Assembly: GCA_024734495.1 (NCBI GenBank) | Contig: JALMQS010000681.1 | Span: forward strand, 7,473,542 to 7,537,541 | Source: Forficula auricularia | Lineage: Eukaryota > Arthropoda > Insecta > Dermaptera > Forficulidae | Direction: 5' to 3' | Length of the DNA stretch: 64,000 nt | In this document: piece after piece, positions 63,467 through 64,000 of the stretch | How positions within the stretch are numbered: position 1 is the stretch's first letter | Layout: the number at the start of each line of letters is the position of its first letter | The notes under the pieces: generated by a model | The model's database searches: none | Told to the model about the DNA's origin: nothing | What the model saw: the letters and a program-made list of their open reading frames with translations, nothing else | Program-made: the position numbers and the translations under genes

Positions 63467-63589
63467 AAATTAATAAAATATACAATTTGTCCAAAACACC
63501 TATTAATTTGTTAATTTTATTTATGGAATTAGCTAAAATGGGATATGAACTCCAGTATTATGCGTTAACCTACTTTAGTGTCAATCATC

Positions 63590-63760
63590 TTTCAGTTTAT
63601 AGCATAAAATTATTAATTTACTTATTAATATCATTTCCGTCCATAATTTTTATTAATTTGAAAGTTTATAATGGGAAAATGATAAATAAAAAAGACACAT
63701 AAAAACTTGTCCTTATTTCCCATTATAAACTTTCAAATTATTAATTTACCTTTAAAATTA
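63590..63760. repeat. Inverted repeat with GAAAGTTTATAATGGGAAA arms
   Basis: ATTAATTTGAAAGTTTATAA (63651) pairs with TTATAAACTTTCAAATTATT (63724), with weaker pairing outside. Unassigned. Confidence 0.75.
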
Positions 63761-64000
63761 TAATTTTTAATATACCTTGTTATTATAGTCGGAGCGCCCA
63801 CGACCCATTTTTCATCAAGTGTTTGATTCAAGTAGATATTTCACCTAGAGGTATTAATAGTATGAATGAGTAGGGAATCGGCTGTCTTCCTGATCTACCT
63901 GGTACTACTAGCGCATAGGAGAAAGTTGTAAAAAATGTTCGCCAAAAAAGTGTTTGATTCAAAATCCAACAAATACTATTCGACAGTTAAGTTGATTTTA
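63761..64000. other. Window end, nothing recognised
   Basis: The phrase AAGTGTTTGATTCAA occurs twice (63819 and 63948). No gene seen. Confidence 0.4.

Larger units (their letters stand above)
63094..63520. mobile_element. Palindromic PLE-like element, 12-bp TSD
   Basis: TTATGGAATTAG is duplicated at 63082-63093 and 63521-63532. Arms of about 195 bp are nearly identical mirror images centred near 63318 (ACTCAAGATTGATAACTTAA / TTAAGTTATCAATCTTGAGT). Each arm has a hammerhead-like motif ending GAAACGTTGTGC. Confidence 0.92.

Noticed and set aside
63487..63702. 71-codon frame near the window end
   Set aside because: It starts inside the palindromic element, crosses its target duplication and has no recognisable domain.

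Overview
This is AT-rich nuclear DNA from an invertebrate, most likely an arthropod. The evidence is a gene split by multi-kilobase GT-AG introns, very low coding density, many transposable-element families, and a nuclear copy of mitochondrial ND4 (about 56,140-56,450, minus strand) that reads best in the invertebrate mitochondrial code (TGA as Trp, AGA as Ser). I cannot name the species.

Host genes. One plus-strand gene can be assembled from in-phase exons: 37025-37367 (ATG start), 45394-45692, 55588-55707 and 60138-60215, and probably more beyond. The partial 280-residue protein has an acidic Ser-rich start with a SUMO-interaction-like motif, one C2H2 zinc finger, two SUMO-attachment-like sites and a Lys-rich tail segment, so a nuclear DNA- or chromatin-associated protein is the likely reading. 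A further coding exon (21970-22200, plus strand) belongs to an upstream gene or is an alternative upstream exon of the same gene, since its end phase fits exon 45394. A weak ATG exon lies at 54297.

Mobile elements fill most of the rest. (1) Penelope-like elements (PLEs): one fragment with a GIY-YIG endonuclease (34240-35451), and many short non-autonomous, mostly palindromic derivatives at 4.8, 9.0, 17.6, 48.1-49.4, 54.8, 61.6 and 63.1-63.5 kb. Several carry hammerhead ribozyme motifs, and six of these insertions show target-site duplications (TSDs) of about 12 bp. (2) A 2.6-kb gag-only LTR retrotransposon (19022-21617, minus) with 4-bp TSDs, plus a solo LTR (33492-34163). (3) DNA transposons: several hAT-type elements with 8-bp TSDs and two decayed transposase ends, two mariner remnants, pogo-like and PIF-like MITEs, and a TTAA-flanked piggyBac-like MITE. 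(4) LINE remnants with RNase H (41.5-42.5 kb) and a second LINE C-terminus (56.5-57.1 kb). (5) A tRNA-derived SINE (15432-15716). (6) A five-copy dispersed family with internal tandem units, a 182-bp tandem array (2.07-3.24 kb), and several other dispersed repeats.

Layout: 1-21.6 kb repeats only; 21.97-22.2 kb exon; 22.7-37 kb nested repeats; 37-60.2 kb zinc-finger gene with repeat-filled introns; 60.4-63.7 kb nested palindromes. The most interesting signal is the set of hammerhead ribozymes. One with an intact core lies in sense orientation inside intron 2 of the zinc-finger gene, and four related ones sit in small foldback elements.
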